Assembly: GCA_030374765.1 (NCBI GenBank)
Contig: JARGXX010000033.1
Span: 620,001-684,000 of the forward strand
DNA from: Agarophyton chilense
Taxonomy: Eukaryota; Rhodophyta; Florideophyceae; Gracilariales; Gracilariaceae
DNA length: 64,000 bases
Direction: 5' to 3'
In this document: positions 19,501 through 28,433 of the stretch, piece by piece
How positions within the stretch are numbered: the first letter of the stretch is position 1
Layout of the letters: every line of letters begins with the position of its first letter
The notes under the pieces: generated by a model
Told to the model about the DNA's origin: nothing
The model's input: the letters and a program-made list of their open reading frames with translations, nothing else
Database searches by the model: none
Made by a program: the position numbers and the translations under genes

Positions 19501-21182
19501 CCACGCCAAGCCCCGTCACAATCTGCCATATCATGCGTGCGAACATACGAAAACGCCGTGTCCAACAGCGGAAAAGTCACACCAGAATCCCATCGCGCTG
19601 ACAACTTCTCCGCAGCCCCAATCTTCACAGCGCGTAAGAACGCACGAACCACAGAAGCGTGCACTTCAACAGCCCCAGGCTGTGTCGAAGCCTTGGCCTC
19701 CACCAATACCGAAGAGAAGTGCCGAACTGCCGACACAGGGTTTCCACTCGATAGGGCAGCCTCGCCCATCCAGTACTGCAGGTGGTGTCGAACGGCCGCT
19801 CGATGCAAAGCGTCACGGTCGATTGCAGCCGCGGCAGCGGCAGCGGCCGCAAAGTACCTCAACCTCGCAAAGCGCAACGCTGCGAAAAACGCAAAGCGGG
19901 ACGCACGTCGAGGACGTTTCAATCGCTCAAAAGCATGAGTACAACTCGAGCACAAAACGGCTAACACAGCATCAACCAACGGCGGCGTGGCATCCGATAC
20001 ACAGGGGCGTAACGCTGCGATCGCGCGAACAAGAACACCAGCGGCACTATCGGGAAAGCCCGCCGCCAAACAGAAATCCACCGCGCGTAACGCAGCCCTT
20101 GCTGCAAGCTCCGGGCGATTGGCGTCGACATACCTCAACACGGCCGATTCAAACGCAGCGCCGATCGCAGCATTGCTTCCATCAATCAAGGCGAGAGATA
20201 GGCCACCCAGCTCCAGCGCCGAGGCATGGTGAACGGCGGCCGATGACGAAAACGTTCGCACCTCGTGCGCCAACATGCGATACGCATCAGTGGCATCGGT
20301 GTATCGGCCCGCCATGAGCGCCAGGTCCGCAAGTCGACGCAGGGCACCTGCCACCGAGTTGGAGGCCAGCTGCATCACATCTCCGCCAGAAGAGGATGGC
20401 GCAACTGTTGTGTTCGCTGATGACTCGGCATCGGCAGCCGGCATCGACGTCACTGACGCAGACGAGGTCGTGAACCACGAACGAAACGAGGATCGAAGCG
20501 CCTTGCGCGCCAAGTCTGCAGCGGCAACGGCCTCATTCAGTTGCGCATTAAGCACGGCTCGCGCCCGCGAATCCAATAACACTGCTACAGCCGCGGCAGA
20601 ATGTTCTGGGGCATCAGGCTCAGACGGTTGGGTCTGATTCTGTTCGTTGAGTCGCAAGACAAACAAAGGGGCCGGGTGCGCGGAGAGCGACAGGCGCACA
20701 CGTTCTAACGCGGCATTATCCTGGGCAGTGGGCCTCGTAACCAAGAGCACAATCGGCGCCTCAGGCATTGACGCCGTGGAGACAGCCTCCGCAATCTGCG
20801 GTTCGCATACCCACACAGCAACGACACTGAGCAGAGGGACGGCGAGGCGCTCATGGCGGCAAGAAACAGTGAGCGCTTCCATGCGCTCCTTCAATGCATC
20901 AGCGACTGCAAAAAGGGCGCCATCATGAACGTCACGGGCGCCATCCAAAAGCGCCCTGGCAAACGAGCGCGCAGAAGTCTCCCTGAGTTGCGCGGGCGTG
21001 AACAGTCGCAACGACGGACGACTTCCGCCGGGCAAGAACTGGTTGAGAAGTGAGAGTACGTTGCGGTGCTTGCTGGCAGTGCGCACGGCGGCGTCGCAGT
21101 GCTGCGTGGAAGAGATTTGCACCAGAGGCGCGTACCTGGCGGCGGCCGCTCGTTTGAAGCGGCGCGCGGCGTCGTCGCCCAT
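16596..21182 (-). CDS. TRAPPC8/Trs85-like TRAPP complex subunit
   Basis: The predicted protein has 1528 aa. The frame is open upstream to 21371, but the ATG at 21182 (MGDDAARRFKRAAAARYAPLVQI) precedes the first segment that resembles the family, so I prefer it. The N-terminus resembles Trs85/TRAPPC8 (YAPLVQI...NVLSLLNQFLP). The middle has helical repeats with the pattern RRLADLALMAGRYTDATDAYRMLAHE and SRFAFFAALRFARL, like the TPR-like stretch of TRAPPC8. The C-terminal half holds beta-sandwich-like segments, as in the family. TRAPPC8 defines TRAPPIII, a Rab1/Ypt1 exchange-factor complex for secretion and autophagy. The basic C-terminal tail (SRKGRGKNSSKL) is extra. No introns over 4.6 kb. TRAPPC9/Trs120 is the main alternative. 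Confidence 0.62.
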   Translation of the reverse strand: MGDDAARRFKRAAAARYAPLVQISSTQHCDAAVRTASKHRNVLSLLNQFLPGGSRPSLRLFTPAQLRETSARSFARALLDGARDVHDGALFAVADALKERMEALTVSCRHERLAVPLLSVVAVWVCEPQIAEAVSTASMPEAPIVLLVTRPTAQDNAALERVRLSLSAHPAPLFVLRLNEQNQTQPSEPDAPEHSAAAVAVLLDSRARAVLNAQLNEAVAAADLARKALRSSFRSWFTTSSASVTSMPAADAESSANTTVAPSSSGGDVMQLASNSVAGALRRLADLALMAGRYTDATDAYRMLAHEVRTFSSSAAVHHASALELGGLSLALIDGSNAAIGAAFESAVLRYVDANRPELAARAALRAVDFCLAAGFPDSAAGVLVRAIAALRPCVSDATPPLVDAVLAVLCSSCTHAFERLKRPRRASRFAFFAALRFARLRYFAAAAAAAAAIDRDALHRAAVRHHLQYWMGEAALSSGNPVSAVRHFSSVLVEAKASTQPGAVEVHASVVRAFLRAVKIGAAEKLSARWDSGVTFPLLDTAFSYVRTHDMADCDGAWRGVEDEVLEDAEFFGKLARGDGRAKRERRIEALVSELRHEKRNGQNDPGGSLEMKIRRMRDMSNARKRRRRTASLLERGAVLGEAVHLHARLRNPLQFPVFVSSISAVVFLDGRCHSLFDRAGKEDGGDPPPVQLSEAPAVTIAPNSEETVVLKVVGRQAGVLQFIGVCWKFTVGTSATFVPDFSTVLAPGFALLHRHGRRLNDTRHQRASDVPLYEEDKSLTVTIAPLAPKLKTTLLVSHFPLASEQSLDPTLSMRAGEVRKGHLELENEGSVALDSIVFRIGTPQTIYLGIEPEVEEKGGERRVFSIGMKEQPAERNDVVVAGRVTLRLAPGHKARMPVWIRAAVSNAVFAHRSSLSENIKLQRTSNRGEDRADNRPPLRDVKLAMAYGSGRLRISRVSLRFKVHPSVMVSPRFLREAGLSSIAPDALSKIGCLFGVEVEHAGPSEMESVDFDITKLTVTSKHGWKPMLLPAPSVPMAIKRGDLRPLLNTLRINETATFFVFLVRDRDVKDGCELNDVRDGQLRSSHEWETYVADLSDSSMIKTENIGLDSPRNVSSEESSDENQNEDRWDRRAVTHFVVCSKHHSYMQRHGKVHDRPDRVYVTVGWRTNEENEGDIQIPSIDPLRWMKETKTHSEHEHDNGGTSVPQDVVIPGNPNVMQDVVEGIGALRMNDYEKDPVHVHVSHPEKVEHDFFQRTPDDELGLVGDQSSVVACPAVVPVDVLVKNVSNGVLDVAFAAPTEGGVADGDRGRYWTGDVSMSLRSIAPGAERTICLTAVLIGPGQYNMCRFTMLYQTSSFTPNRRRQHIAVQPSYMIVDAVGDYKFCEDDVLEERMEIAPSLRSSRRMSTGSTATPANQRSGRRSSVPKGYRTTADAKHPDNKEEANASSRATQVSDINSRAAAGDTDASGALWRTEGGAKRESRGEEVSPARSGGRRTSRKGRGKNSSKLLSQLENDAFWNDADTDEE

Positions 21183-21378
21183 GGCGCGCAGCGGCGCAGA
21201 CGGCGTGCGGGAGAGGCGCGCGGCGCGGGCGGACGGGCGGGTGGGCGGGCGCGGTCCGTCTGCGGCGCGATAACCGTTCCTGATCGAGACCGAGAGACGC
21301 GTCTTGCTGGAGTGAAAAGGCGCCGCGTTTTTGTTGTATAATTTCTTGCTTATTGCACCATCTTTGCACATCCGCCCA

Positions 21379-21450
21379 TCCCCTATGGTCTAGTGGTTAG
21401 GATTTCTGACTCTCACTCAGGAGGCCGGGGTTCAATTCCCCGTGGGGGAA
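21379..21450 (+). tRNA. tRNA-Glu (anticodon CTC)
   Basis: A complete 72-nt cloverleaf without intron. The acceptor stem pairs TCCCCTA with TGGGGGA. The D-arm holds GGTCTAGTGGTTAGGAT. The anticodon loop is CTCTCAC with CTC at 21412-21414. The T-arm is CGGGG-TTCAATT-CCCCG, and the discriminator is A. The internal A and B boxes are intact. Confidence 0.97.
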
Positions 21451-21471
21451 CACGGTGCGCTCAGCCCGGAC

Positions 21472-21476
21472 TTTTT
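21472..21476 (+). terminator. Pol III T-run terminator of tRNA-Glu(CTC)
   Basis: TTTTT lies 22 nt after the tRNA 3' end on the coding strand, the usual RNA polymerase III stop signal. Confidence 0.7.
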
Positions 21477-21852
21477 GGTGTTTCTCCGGGCGCTTTTCTT
21501 TTCCTCTTTCGGTCAGAGGCCCATCGCTTGCTTACGGCAATGGCAGGCGGTGTCTAACCGAGACAAACGTTTTCGGGTTGGTTTGCGGAAAAGTAAAAAG
21601 GTGCGAGTGCAACTACAGTCCAAAGCATGAGCGGGAGCAAGACGCTACAGCCCAAATTCCTTCGACGTGGAGCACAAGCACCTCACTTTTACCAAAATTG
21701 AACTTGAACGGGAGCAACAACTAGACAGACTATTGCTGGTAACACGCAACCGAGTGCGCACCGCGAAACAACGCCGTTCGTCTCTGGCAGTGCTTGTTAA
21801 ACAGAAAAGAAAGCAGCGCCAAGAAACAAGCGCATTAGTCTAAGAGCGGTGC
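21477..21852. other. Intergenic region, nothing recognised
   Basis: Between tRNA-Glu(CTC) and the 3' end of the phosphoribulokinase gene. No repeat, RNA or coding feature recognised. Confidence 0.4.
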
Positions 21853-23151
21853 TCAGCTGCTAGAGATGGCCACATTCCTGCCAGTAATCTTTTCATACAC
21901 ATTACGCATCATCATGGCCATGAGAACCTGAACCAGGCCTGTGCCGTTGGTGGAGCCCGGCGCATTGGGGTTGCGCAACAAAGACTGCGTGATTTCGCCG
22001 AAGAACTTGGTTCCGGCTCTTTCAATGTGTGTTTCGACGTACACCATTTCTTCAAGCTTCTCAAAGCCACCGTCCACCTCAAACACGGACACCGGCTTGT
22101 CATAGTACGTGTCCGGTCCGTAGTGGAACTTGATTCCCGGGTACGAGCAAGTCAACTTTCGGCCACACGGCACCCAATCAATGGTGGAACCTTCGTCATA
22201 CAAATAAACTGGTTCCAGCAGTTTGTGTTCCTCGTCTTGCAGCAATCGCACGCGCAGCACCTTTCTCTCAGTGTCATCTGGGATCAATTGCGTGGGCAAG
22301 ATCTCCATGACCACGTCGCACTTCTTCTTCTGTGGGTCCACAAAGCGTTCAAAGTCCGGCTTTCTGGACTCAATACTGGCGAGAATATTGTCCAGTGTGT
22401 GACCACGTTCGGCCATATCTCTCTGAATCTTCCAGGCAATCTTGACTTCATCGGCCAGATCCAGGTACACGGTAAAATCCAAGAGCTCTCTGACGCGCTC
22501 ATCATACATGGGATGCAAGCCCTCAATGACAATGACGTGATTCGGTTCCACAAGCTCTGGCGGATCGATCTCACCCGTCTCATGGTTGTAGATGGGCTTC
22601 ATAATGCTTTTTCCTTCCTTCAAAGCGGCAACCTGACTGGCCATGAGATCGAAATTATTGGCCTGTTCATCCAGGGCAGTAACCTTTGCCTCTCTCCGAC
22701 CCTTTCTATCATGCGTATGGAAATCATCCAAACAAATGACGGAGATAAAATCGCCCACCGGGGTGTGAGACTTACTAACTTTAGTACCGAAAATACTGGT
22801 GACCCTCCTGAGAAAGGTGGACTTTCCGCAGCCCGAATCAGCAGCGACGCCAATGATGACCGGACGCGCAATGTTCTTTCGCTGCATGGCGGTTGACACA
22901 TTTGCAGCAATCTTGGCGTTAGCATGATGGTGCGATTTCTCCGCACCGGGCGCCTTGACCCAATTATCAGTGGTGACGGCGGCGGCGCGGGGCACGACGC
23001 GAGGGTGGGCGACAGTGGAGACTCGCTCACATCTGAGGCGCTGCACGCGCGGCAGGGCACCAAAGAAGGCGCGTCGAGAGGTGACGGGGGCCGAGACACA
23101 GGCGCTGTGGGATGCGACGAGCGGGGTGGCGGGGATGAAAGCGGGCGCCAT
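21853..23151 (-). CDS. prk: Phosphoribulokinase, plastid precursor
   Basis: The predicted 432-aa enzyme phosphorylates ribulose-5-phosphate to RuBP in the Calvin cycle in the plastid stroma. Residues 1 to about 70 form a Ser/Ala/Arg/Val-rich transit peptide. The start MAPAFIPATP has a Phe near the N-terminus, as in red-algal leaders. The frame is open to 23262, but homology and leader favour 23151. The P-loop is AADSGCGKST (residues 103-112). The catalytic ICLDDFH, the EGLHPMYD substrate segment, and the SIESRKPDFERFVDPQKK stretch follow. All four redox cysteines of the plant enzyme have counterparts: GCGKS (Cys108), VICLDD, and the pair in CGRKLTC. This supports thioredoxin/CP12 control (family knowledge). 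Length and full collinearity with plant PRK make the call firm. Confidence 0.97.
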   Translation of the reverse strand: MAPAFIPATPLVASHSACVSAPVTSRRAFFGALPRVQRLRCERVSTVAHPRVVPRAAAVTTDNWVKAPGAEKSHHHANAKIAANVSTAMQRKNIARPVIIGVAADSGCGKSTFLRRVTSIFGTKVSKSHTPVGDFISVICLDDFHTHDRKGRREAKVTALDEQANNFDLMASQVAALKEGKSIMKPIYNHETGEIDPPELVEPNHVIVIEGLHPMYDERVRELLDFTVYLDLADEVKIAWKIQRDMAERGHTLDNILASIESRKPDFERFVDPQKKKCDVVMEILPTQLIPDDTERKVLRVRLLQDEEHKLLEPVYLYDEGSTIDWVPCGRKLTCSYPGIKFHYGPDTYYDKPVSVFEVDGGFEKLEEMVYVETHIERAGTKFFGEITQSLLRNPNAPGSTNGTGLVQVLMAMMMRNVYEKITGRNVAISSS

Positions 23152-24411
23152 AGTGTGGGACTGAATTCGCAAAGCACGACAAGCAACAATTGACAAGCGG
23201 GCAGCGGGATGGAGGAGGCGTGGGGATATGCAATGACTATAGTGCAGACGGTGGTTGAGCAAGGGCGGATCTCAAGGCGGGCTCGACCTACCACTCTGCA
23301 CACAATGACGTCAACGCGAGAGCGAGCGCCGGGGGGAGAGGCGCGCGTGGTGCGCCCAGGGGCAGGGTTAAAGTTTATGTGTGTTGTCCGATGTATCGCT
23401 TGCGAATCGTCTGGACAGCATCGCGCGCGGTCGGACAAGGCACAGCCACCCGATACGTGCGCCGTGCCCCCCTCGCATCACTTCGCGTAGAGATCGCGAG
23501 CGCACAAACACTTGCGCAGAATCAACTCACCCCCCCCCCGTGTACCGCGTGGCCAGCTACACACACGTCACACGCATGACACGTACGGTTGAGTGACGCG
23601 GCTGCTTGGCGAGCAGCACTTGGCAAGTTACTTGCGTACGACGCGGACACAATGGGCTGCAGCGGTGGGGGGGGGGAGGGGGGAGGCAAGGAGGAGGCGT
23701 TCGAGAGCGATGGGACGGTGGCGCAGCGGCGCGCGCACGGAAACATGGCTTTGTGGCGCAGGCGGGCGGCGGGCGGGGACTCAGCGCAGACCGCGCGGCG
23801 GCGGCCGGGACGCGGCACGCGAGAGAACGCGACGGGCGGCAACGTGAACTGCGGCGGCGGCGGCGACGGCGGCGGACCGAATTTGGCGCCAAGCGCGAGC
23901 GACGCGCGCGGCGTGGCATAGAACGCAAATGGGGCGCTGTGGCGCCAACACCGAAACGCACGGCGACTGCGGCCACCGCTGCGGCGACGCCCGCTCGGTC
24001 CGTGGCATGGCCCGCGGTCCAAATGCATTACGCCAAATGGCCGAAAAAGAAAAGAAAAAAAAAAAGAAAAAAAAAAGAAAAAAAAAAAAAGAAAACGCGT
24101 CCCGCAAGTCACCACCGCAAAACAGCAGCGCGCCAAACAAAACAAAAATACAAAAGCTGTGCTGTGCATATTTATTTGGCGCGCACCAACGTTTTGTGTC
24201 ATTCTCTTGCTCAAGTCGCAAACGCTCTCAGTAAAATAACAAGTGCCGCGCCCTCGTTCTCCTCGTTCTCACGCGCTCTCATTGTCTCCAACCTCATCGC
24301 CGGTTTGTTTTGCGCCGTTTGTTCGCGCCACTTTGCCGCTGCCTTTCGTCTTTGTCGCTTCGCTCCGTCCGTCGCGCTTCCAACATCCGCCGTTTTAGCC
24401 CCGCCCGCACA
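23152..24411. other. Divergent promoter region of prk and histone H1
   Basis: 1.26 kb between divergent genes. It is GC-rich with G-runs near 23668-23682 and an A-rich AAAAAG tract at about 24050-24092. No gene supported; open frames across it are Arg/Gly-rich by-products. Confidence 0.5.
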
Positions 24412-25066
24412 ATGCCCGCAGCAAGGAAGGCCGTTGCGCCGAAGCCCACTTACAAGGTCATGGTCACCGAGAGTATAAAGGACTTGGCCGACCGCACTGG
24501 CTCCTCCGTGCAGGCCATCACCAAGCAGTTGAGGGCAAAATACAACATCGATATCAACAAGCCCGCGCTCATCAAGGCCATCAAGAAGGGCGTGGAGACA
24601 GGCGACTTGGTTCAGATAAAGGCCAGTTACAAACTGGCTAAGAAGGCTCCCGTCCTCAAGAAGAAGACCACCGTCGTTGTCAAGCCCACCAAGCCCACCG
24701 TCAAGGCCACTACTACTACGACTACCACCACCACCACCACCACCGCTGCCAAGAAAAAGGTATGCCACCACTCCACCACACCTCCGCAACCGGCCCCCCC
24801 CCCCCCTCCCCCAAATCCCGCTAACTATATATATATATATGTTTTTTTTTTTTTTGTTATTTTTTTCTTTCCATTTTCAGGCCACACCATCAGCCGCGAA
24901 AAAGGCGATCAAGCCCAAAAAGTCCTTGTCAAAGACGCGTAGCACGCGCACCGTGGTCACCACAGCAAGCGCGGTGAAAAAGAGAACCACCAAGAGGAGC
25001 GCAGCCGCCAGGAAGGACGCGTCCAAGATGGCGGCACTGGGCAAGAAAAGAAGCGCCAAAAAGTGA
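24412..25066 (+). CDS. Linker histone H1 (two exons)
   Basis: The predicted 177-aa nuclear protein binds linker DNA between nucleosomes. Exon 1 is 24412-24759 (116 codons) and exon 2 is 24881-25066. The 121-nt intron has GTATGC at the donor, a CTAAC branch-site candidate followed by (TA)n and T-runs, and TTTTCAG at the acceptor; it is phase 0. The globular H15 winged-helix domain spans about residues 11-78 (TYKVMVTESIKDLADRTGSS, ...KPALIKAIKKGVETGDL). The tail is Lys/Ala/Thr-rich with a run of Thr just before the splice site. Without splicing the frame would run into intron sequence. Confidence 0.93.
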
Positions 25067-25573
25067 GCGTCTTTCGTCGTGGCGTGCAGTGCAGTGTGTG
25101 GGGAGGGGCAAGGCAGCTTTTGTGGTGTGCTTTGTGTATTGTGTGTTTACTTGCGTGTGTTTTGTTCGTGATGATTATGATGATGAAAAGTATGTTTGAG
25201 TGTGTTTTAAAGAACGTGCCTGCTGTTAATGCTCTGCTATTGTGTTTGGTGCCGCTGTTGTTTTTGAAAAGGGCGCCTTTTCGGGCGCGGGGGCTCTTTC
25301 AAGTAAAGCGCGCGCTTTTGGGCGGCGCGCCCCTTTTTGAAGTTGGTCTACTACCAAACTTACTCTCTTTGGAAAGTAGCTAGCGAGAGTGCGCGCCGCG
25401 TGACCAAGCACTCGCGCGCGCACGTCGTCACGCGCACCACCGCCGTGGCCAGCGATACACAAACAAAAAAAAAAAAAAATAGACGCACAAACACTTTACT
25501 TACACACACACACACACCAAATAATAATATAATAATAATAATAATAATAATAAACAAAAAAATAAAGTGAAAG
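25067..25573. other. Convergent 3' region with palindromic GC stretch and (AAT)n
   Basis: This lies between histone H1 and the DUF151 gene. The stretch 25262-25340 contains several GGCGCC/GCGCGC palindromes flanked by TTTTTGAAAAGGG and its near-inverse CCCCTTTTTGAAG. An A-run, a (CA)n and an (AAT)n run (about 25522-25553) follow. The metazoan histone 3' stem-loop consensus was not found. Confidence 0.5.
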
Positions 25574-26584
25574 CTACCATGCGTCGACGTCGTCCTCCCC
25601 CTCCACAGCGCCGGCGTCCCACCTCTCAAGATCAATGGAGCCTTTCTCCCACATGCGCAGTCTCGCCCTCCATACGGTGATGCGATCGTGTATGCAGGCC
25701 GCGTCCAAAAATCGTTGTTCCGACACCGCCTTTCTCAGCTCGTTTTGCAGCGTGTCGATGGGACAGATGTCGTCGATGAGCGTCTTGAGCGCGGCCGCTT
25801 CCGCGTAGCGCTCCGTTCGCACCGCCACGTCCAGTCTCATCTTGAGTATTGCCAGTCGGATGTGCTCCGGTTTATGACGAACTTCCTCTCGAATTGAGCT
25901 GCTTGTTTTTAGCGCCTCTTCATAACTTACCTGTTCGCACACGCCGTGGCGCGCGTCACGCTTGATGGCTTCAATCTCCACGTTCCACTGCTTCAACAAG
26001 TTGATGTTGAGATACAGCGGTGCATTGGAGCGTAACGCCAGCGCAATGGCGTCGGACGGTCTGCAATCCACGTTGAAGTCGTCGTGTTCGGCCATATTGA
26101 ACCACACTCTAGCAATGAACACGTCGTCATGAATGTGTGTAATGGCCGCCTTGACCACCACAAGCGCGCCCATTCGCAACACCTTGTTGAACAAATCATG
26201 CGTAGAAGGGCGACTATTACAACACGTGTTACGTCGAAAGCTTGCACGAATAGACTCGGCCTGCGCACTTGTGACGCACATTTTGAATGCATACTTTCCG
26301 CCACACACGGGACTCAACGTCAACAAACAACTGTCGTTTCGTGACGGCCCGAACGAGAACACGCGCACTTCCTCGTAGTCGGCGTCGCTTTCGGGTGAAA
26401 AGCCGGACGAATAGTCGGGGGCGTGGGAGGCATGTTGTGACACGATTGTGATGCGCACGGCGCCGGTTGTGCGTTTCACGGCGGCCGGTAAACGGCGTAA
26501 CACGCGCGTATGCGCGACGCAGGGCAAGCCCACCACCCGCGGCACAAGAGGCGCGCAGAACGCGACGCCGTTCGCGCAAGCCAT
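25574..26584 (-). CDS. DUF151-UVR bifunctional nuclease (BBD-type), probably plastid
   Basis: The predicted protein has 336 aa. The DUF151/BFN nuclease domain lies at about residues 70-195, with the conserved block NVDCRPSDAIALALRSNAP at 171-189. Two UVR-like helical hairpins follow (about 241-273, LDVAVRTERYAEAAALKTLI; about 277-303, LRKAVSEQRFLDAACIHDRI). The same DUF151-plus-UVR layout occurs in plant BBD proteins (bifunctional nuclease in basal defence response) and in cyanobacteria. The N-terminus (MACANGVAFC...RRLPAAVKRT) looks like a plastid leader. The frame extends upstream to 26776 through a (GGC)n microsatellite read as poly-Arg. I reject that extension and start at 26584. Confidence 0.88.
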   Translation of the reverse strand: MACANGVAFCAPLVPRVVGLPCVAHTRVLRRLPAAVKRTTGAVRITIVSQHASHAPDYSSGFSPESDADYEEVRVFSFGPSRNDSCLLTLSPVCGGKYAFKMCVTSAQAESIRASFRRNTCCNSRPSTHDLFNKVLRMGALVVVKAAITHIHDDVFIARVWFNMAEHDDFNVDCRPSDAIALALRSNAPLYLNINLLKQWNVEIEAIKRDARHGVCEQVSYEEALKTSSSIREEVRHKPEHIRLAILKMRLDVAVRTERYAEAAALKTLIDDICPIDTLQNELRKAVSEQRFLDAACIHDRITVWRARLRMWEKGSIDLERWDAGAVEGEDDVDAW

Positions 26585-26631
26585 TTCCCTCCAAACGGAC
26601 AGCGGCGCGGACGCGAAGACGCGGGCACCAA

Positions 26632-26666
<35 letters not shown>

Positions 26667-27182
26667 AGGAGGAGAGAGGAAGGGCGGGGCGGGGGGGTAG
26701 TGGGAAGGGGGGGGAGGGGAAAGAGGTAAGTAGACAGATGCAGCGCACGAAGAACAGCGCGCAGAAGAGCAAACACGCACTCTCTCTCTACTCTCTAGCT
26801 ACCGAAGATAGCGGCGTAGATAGAGCGGAGATATTGGCGAGCCACTTCGCGCGCACGTCACAACGCGTTGCGCCCATTCGTCGCGCTGCATTTCGCACAG
26901 ATATTTTTGCTTGTTGCGCGCGCGCCGTGCCAGCGCATACTGTCGTTGTTGTGAGTTGCCACGTGTGTGGTATGTATGCCACGCGTATGACGTGGCCACG
27001 TGCCACAGACCATGCGCGAAACGAAGCGCTCGCCCCGAAACGAAGCGTTTCGCCCCCTCGTCGCGCAGCTGCGCTCGACGCCAGCGCGCCACACCCTTCT
27101 GCGCGCCGCTGTCCACAACCATCCGCCCGGCTGCGCTCGTCGCCGCCCGCAACGCTCCCCTCACCCCCCCGCCCCCGCCGCA
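26585..27182. other. Divergent promoter region with (GGC)n
   Basis: Shared upstream region of the DUF151 and RS-protein genes. It holds (GGC)n at about 26633-26664 and a G-rich run at about 26690-26720. No gene seen. Confidence 0.5.
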
Positions 27183-28433
27183 ATGTCATCGTCGCCGTCG
27201 CGCTCACCGCCACCGCCGCCGTCGCGCCGTCGTCGTCGTCGCAGTCCGCCGCCGCCGCAGCCACCACCACCGCCGCCGCCGCCGCTGCCGTCGTCGTCGT
27301 CGCGTCGCCCCCCCTCAACGCGTCCCTCGCACTCGCGCGCGCGATCGTCCTCACGTTCGCGCTCTCGTTCGCGCTCACCGCCGCTCACCCCGGTGCGCCG
27401 CCTCCGCTCGCCACCGCGCTCTGCGTCCTACTCTCGTTCTCGATCCCGATCTCGCTCCCGCTCCCGCTCCCGCTCCCGCTCGCGTTCTCGTCTGCGCTCT
27501 CCCTCGCGCTCGCGCTCGCGTTCGCGTTCCCGCTCGCGTTCGCGTTCCCGCTCGCGCTCAATCAGCGCGTCGCCGCCGCCACCGCCGCTGCTGCCGTCTT
27601 CGTCGTCGTCGCGCGCGCGTCGTCGCTACTCGCGACGTTCGCGTTCAGTCAGTCGGTCGCCGCGCTTTTCTCGTCGCTCTCCGCCGCGCGCGGAGAGACG
27701 CTCGCGACATGCGCGTCACGCGTCGGCGCGCTATCGATCGCCTTCTCCGTTGTATGTGTCGCGGAAACGGTCGCGATCGTTTTCGCCGCTGTCTAGGTCG
27801 CCGTCGCCGCGGAGGAGGAGGCGTTCGCCGTTGCCGCCAGCTCACTACCTCTCGACGGAGAGATTGGCTACTAGACGCTCTCGCTTTGGCCGCCCTTCTA
27901 CCTCCAGACGCTCCAGCTCTCCCCTCAGCACGCACCAAGTGCACACGTTGTTTGAAGACGCCTTGAAGCGCGTTTTGCAACGCAGACGCACTCCGTTTAA
28001 TATCTCTGTCATCTCGGATGCTATGAGCGAATTATACCCGTCTTGGTCCATCAGAAGGACTCAATTTAAATCGTTTTCCACCCTTTGCCACCATCATCAG
28101 CGTATGGGCCATCTTGAAGTTGTGCGCCGCAAGGAAAGCGTTCTTTGTGCTTCAAGCATGTTTCAGCGAGCTGTCGCCTCAAGTCCCCCACGCCCCGAGC
28201 GCATCGCCGCACCGCCTGAGTATGTGAAACCTCTCGTACCTCTCGTACCTCTCGTACCAGTTTCTTTGCCCCCGGTTGCGCCCGCAAATGACCACCCTCA
28301 ATCCTCTGACAAACAGCCCGCCCCGATCCCTAATGCGACAGAGGAACAACTTGACACGGCTGATAGCAAACGCGCCGATGCGCCGCCCCTCGCGCCCCCT
28401 GAGCCCACCTCACAGAGCTCTGCTGAACGTTGA
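27183..28433 (+). CDS. RS-rich nuclear protein with a C-terminal LOTUS-like domain
   Basis: The predicted protein has 416 aa. After a Pro-run, about 200 residues are Arg-Ser dipeptides and Arg runs typical of SR/splicing-speckle proteins. From about residue 270 a folded segment of about 70 residues appears (VHTLFEDALKRVLQ, ...MSELYPSWSIRRTQFKSF, GHLEVVRRK). Its helix pattern and the YPSW...FKSFSTL block resemble an OST-HTH/LOTUS winged helix, an RNA- or helicase-binding fold; this is a weak inference. A Pro-rich tail follows. No RRM is visible, so it is not a classical SR protein. The frame is open upstream to 27000, but 27183 is the first ATG followed by the Ser-Arg pattern. Overlapping open frames over the RS part are composition artefacts. 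Confidence 0.72.
   Translation: MSSSPSRSPPPPPSRRRRRRSPPPPQPPPPPPPPLPSSSSRRPPSTRPSHSRARSSSRSRSRSRSPPLTPVRRLRSPPRSASYSRSRSRSRSRSRSRSRSRSRLRSPSRSRSRSRSRSRSRSRSRSISASPPPPPLLPSSSSSRARRRYSRRSRSVSRSPRFSRRSPPRAERRSRHARHASARYRSPSPLYVSRKRSRSFSPLSRSPSPRRRRRSPLPPAHYLSTERLATRRSRFGRPSTSRRSSSPLSTHQVHTLFEDALKRVLQRRRTPFNISVISDAMSELYPSWSIRRTQFKSFSTLCHHHQRMGHLEVVRRKESVLCASSMFQRAVASSPPRPERIAAPPEYVKPLVPLVPLVPVSLPPVAPANDHPQSSDKQPAPIPNATEEQLDTADSKRADAPPLAPPEPTSQSSAER

Noticed and set aside
21183-21371. N-terminal extension of the TRAPPC8-like protein
   Set aside because: The added residues are Arg/Pro-rich leader-like sequence close to the tRNA gene; the ATG at 21182 precedes the first conserved segment.
25240-25345. 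Histone mRNA 3' stem-loop
   Set aside because: GGGGCTCTTTCAAG resembles part of the consensus but the stem does not pair correctly.
26510-27966. Two long plus-strand frames overlapping the RS-protein gene
   Set aside because: Arg/Ser/Ala-rich alternative readings of the RS repeats; only the frame with the C-terminal folded segment looks real.
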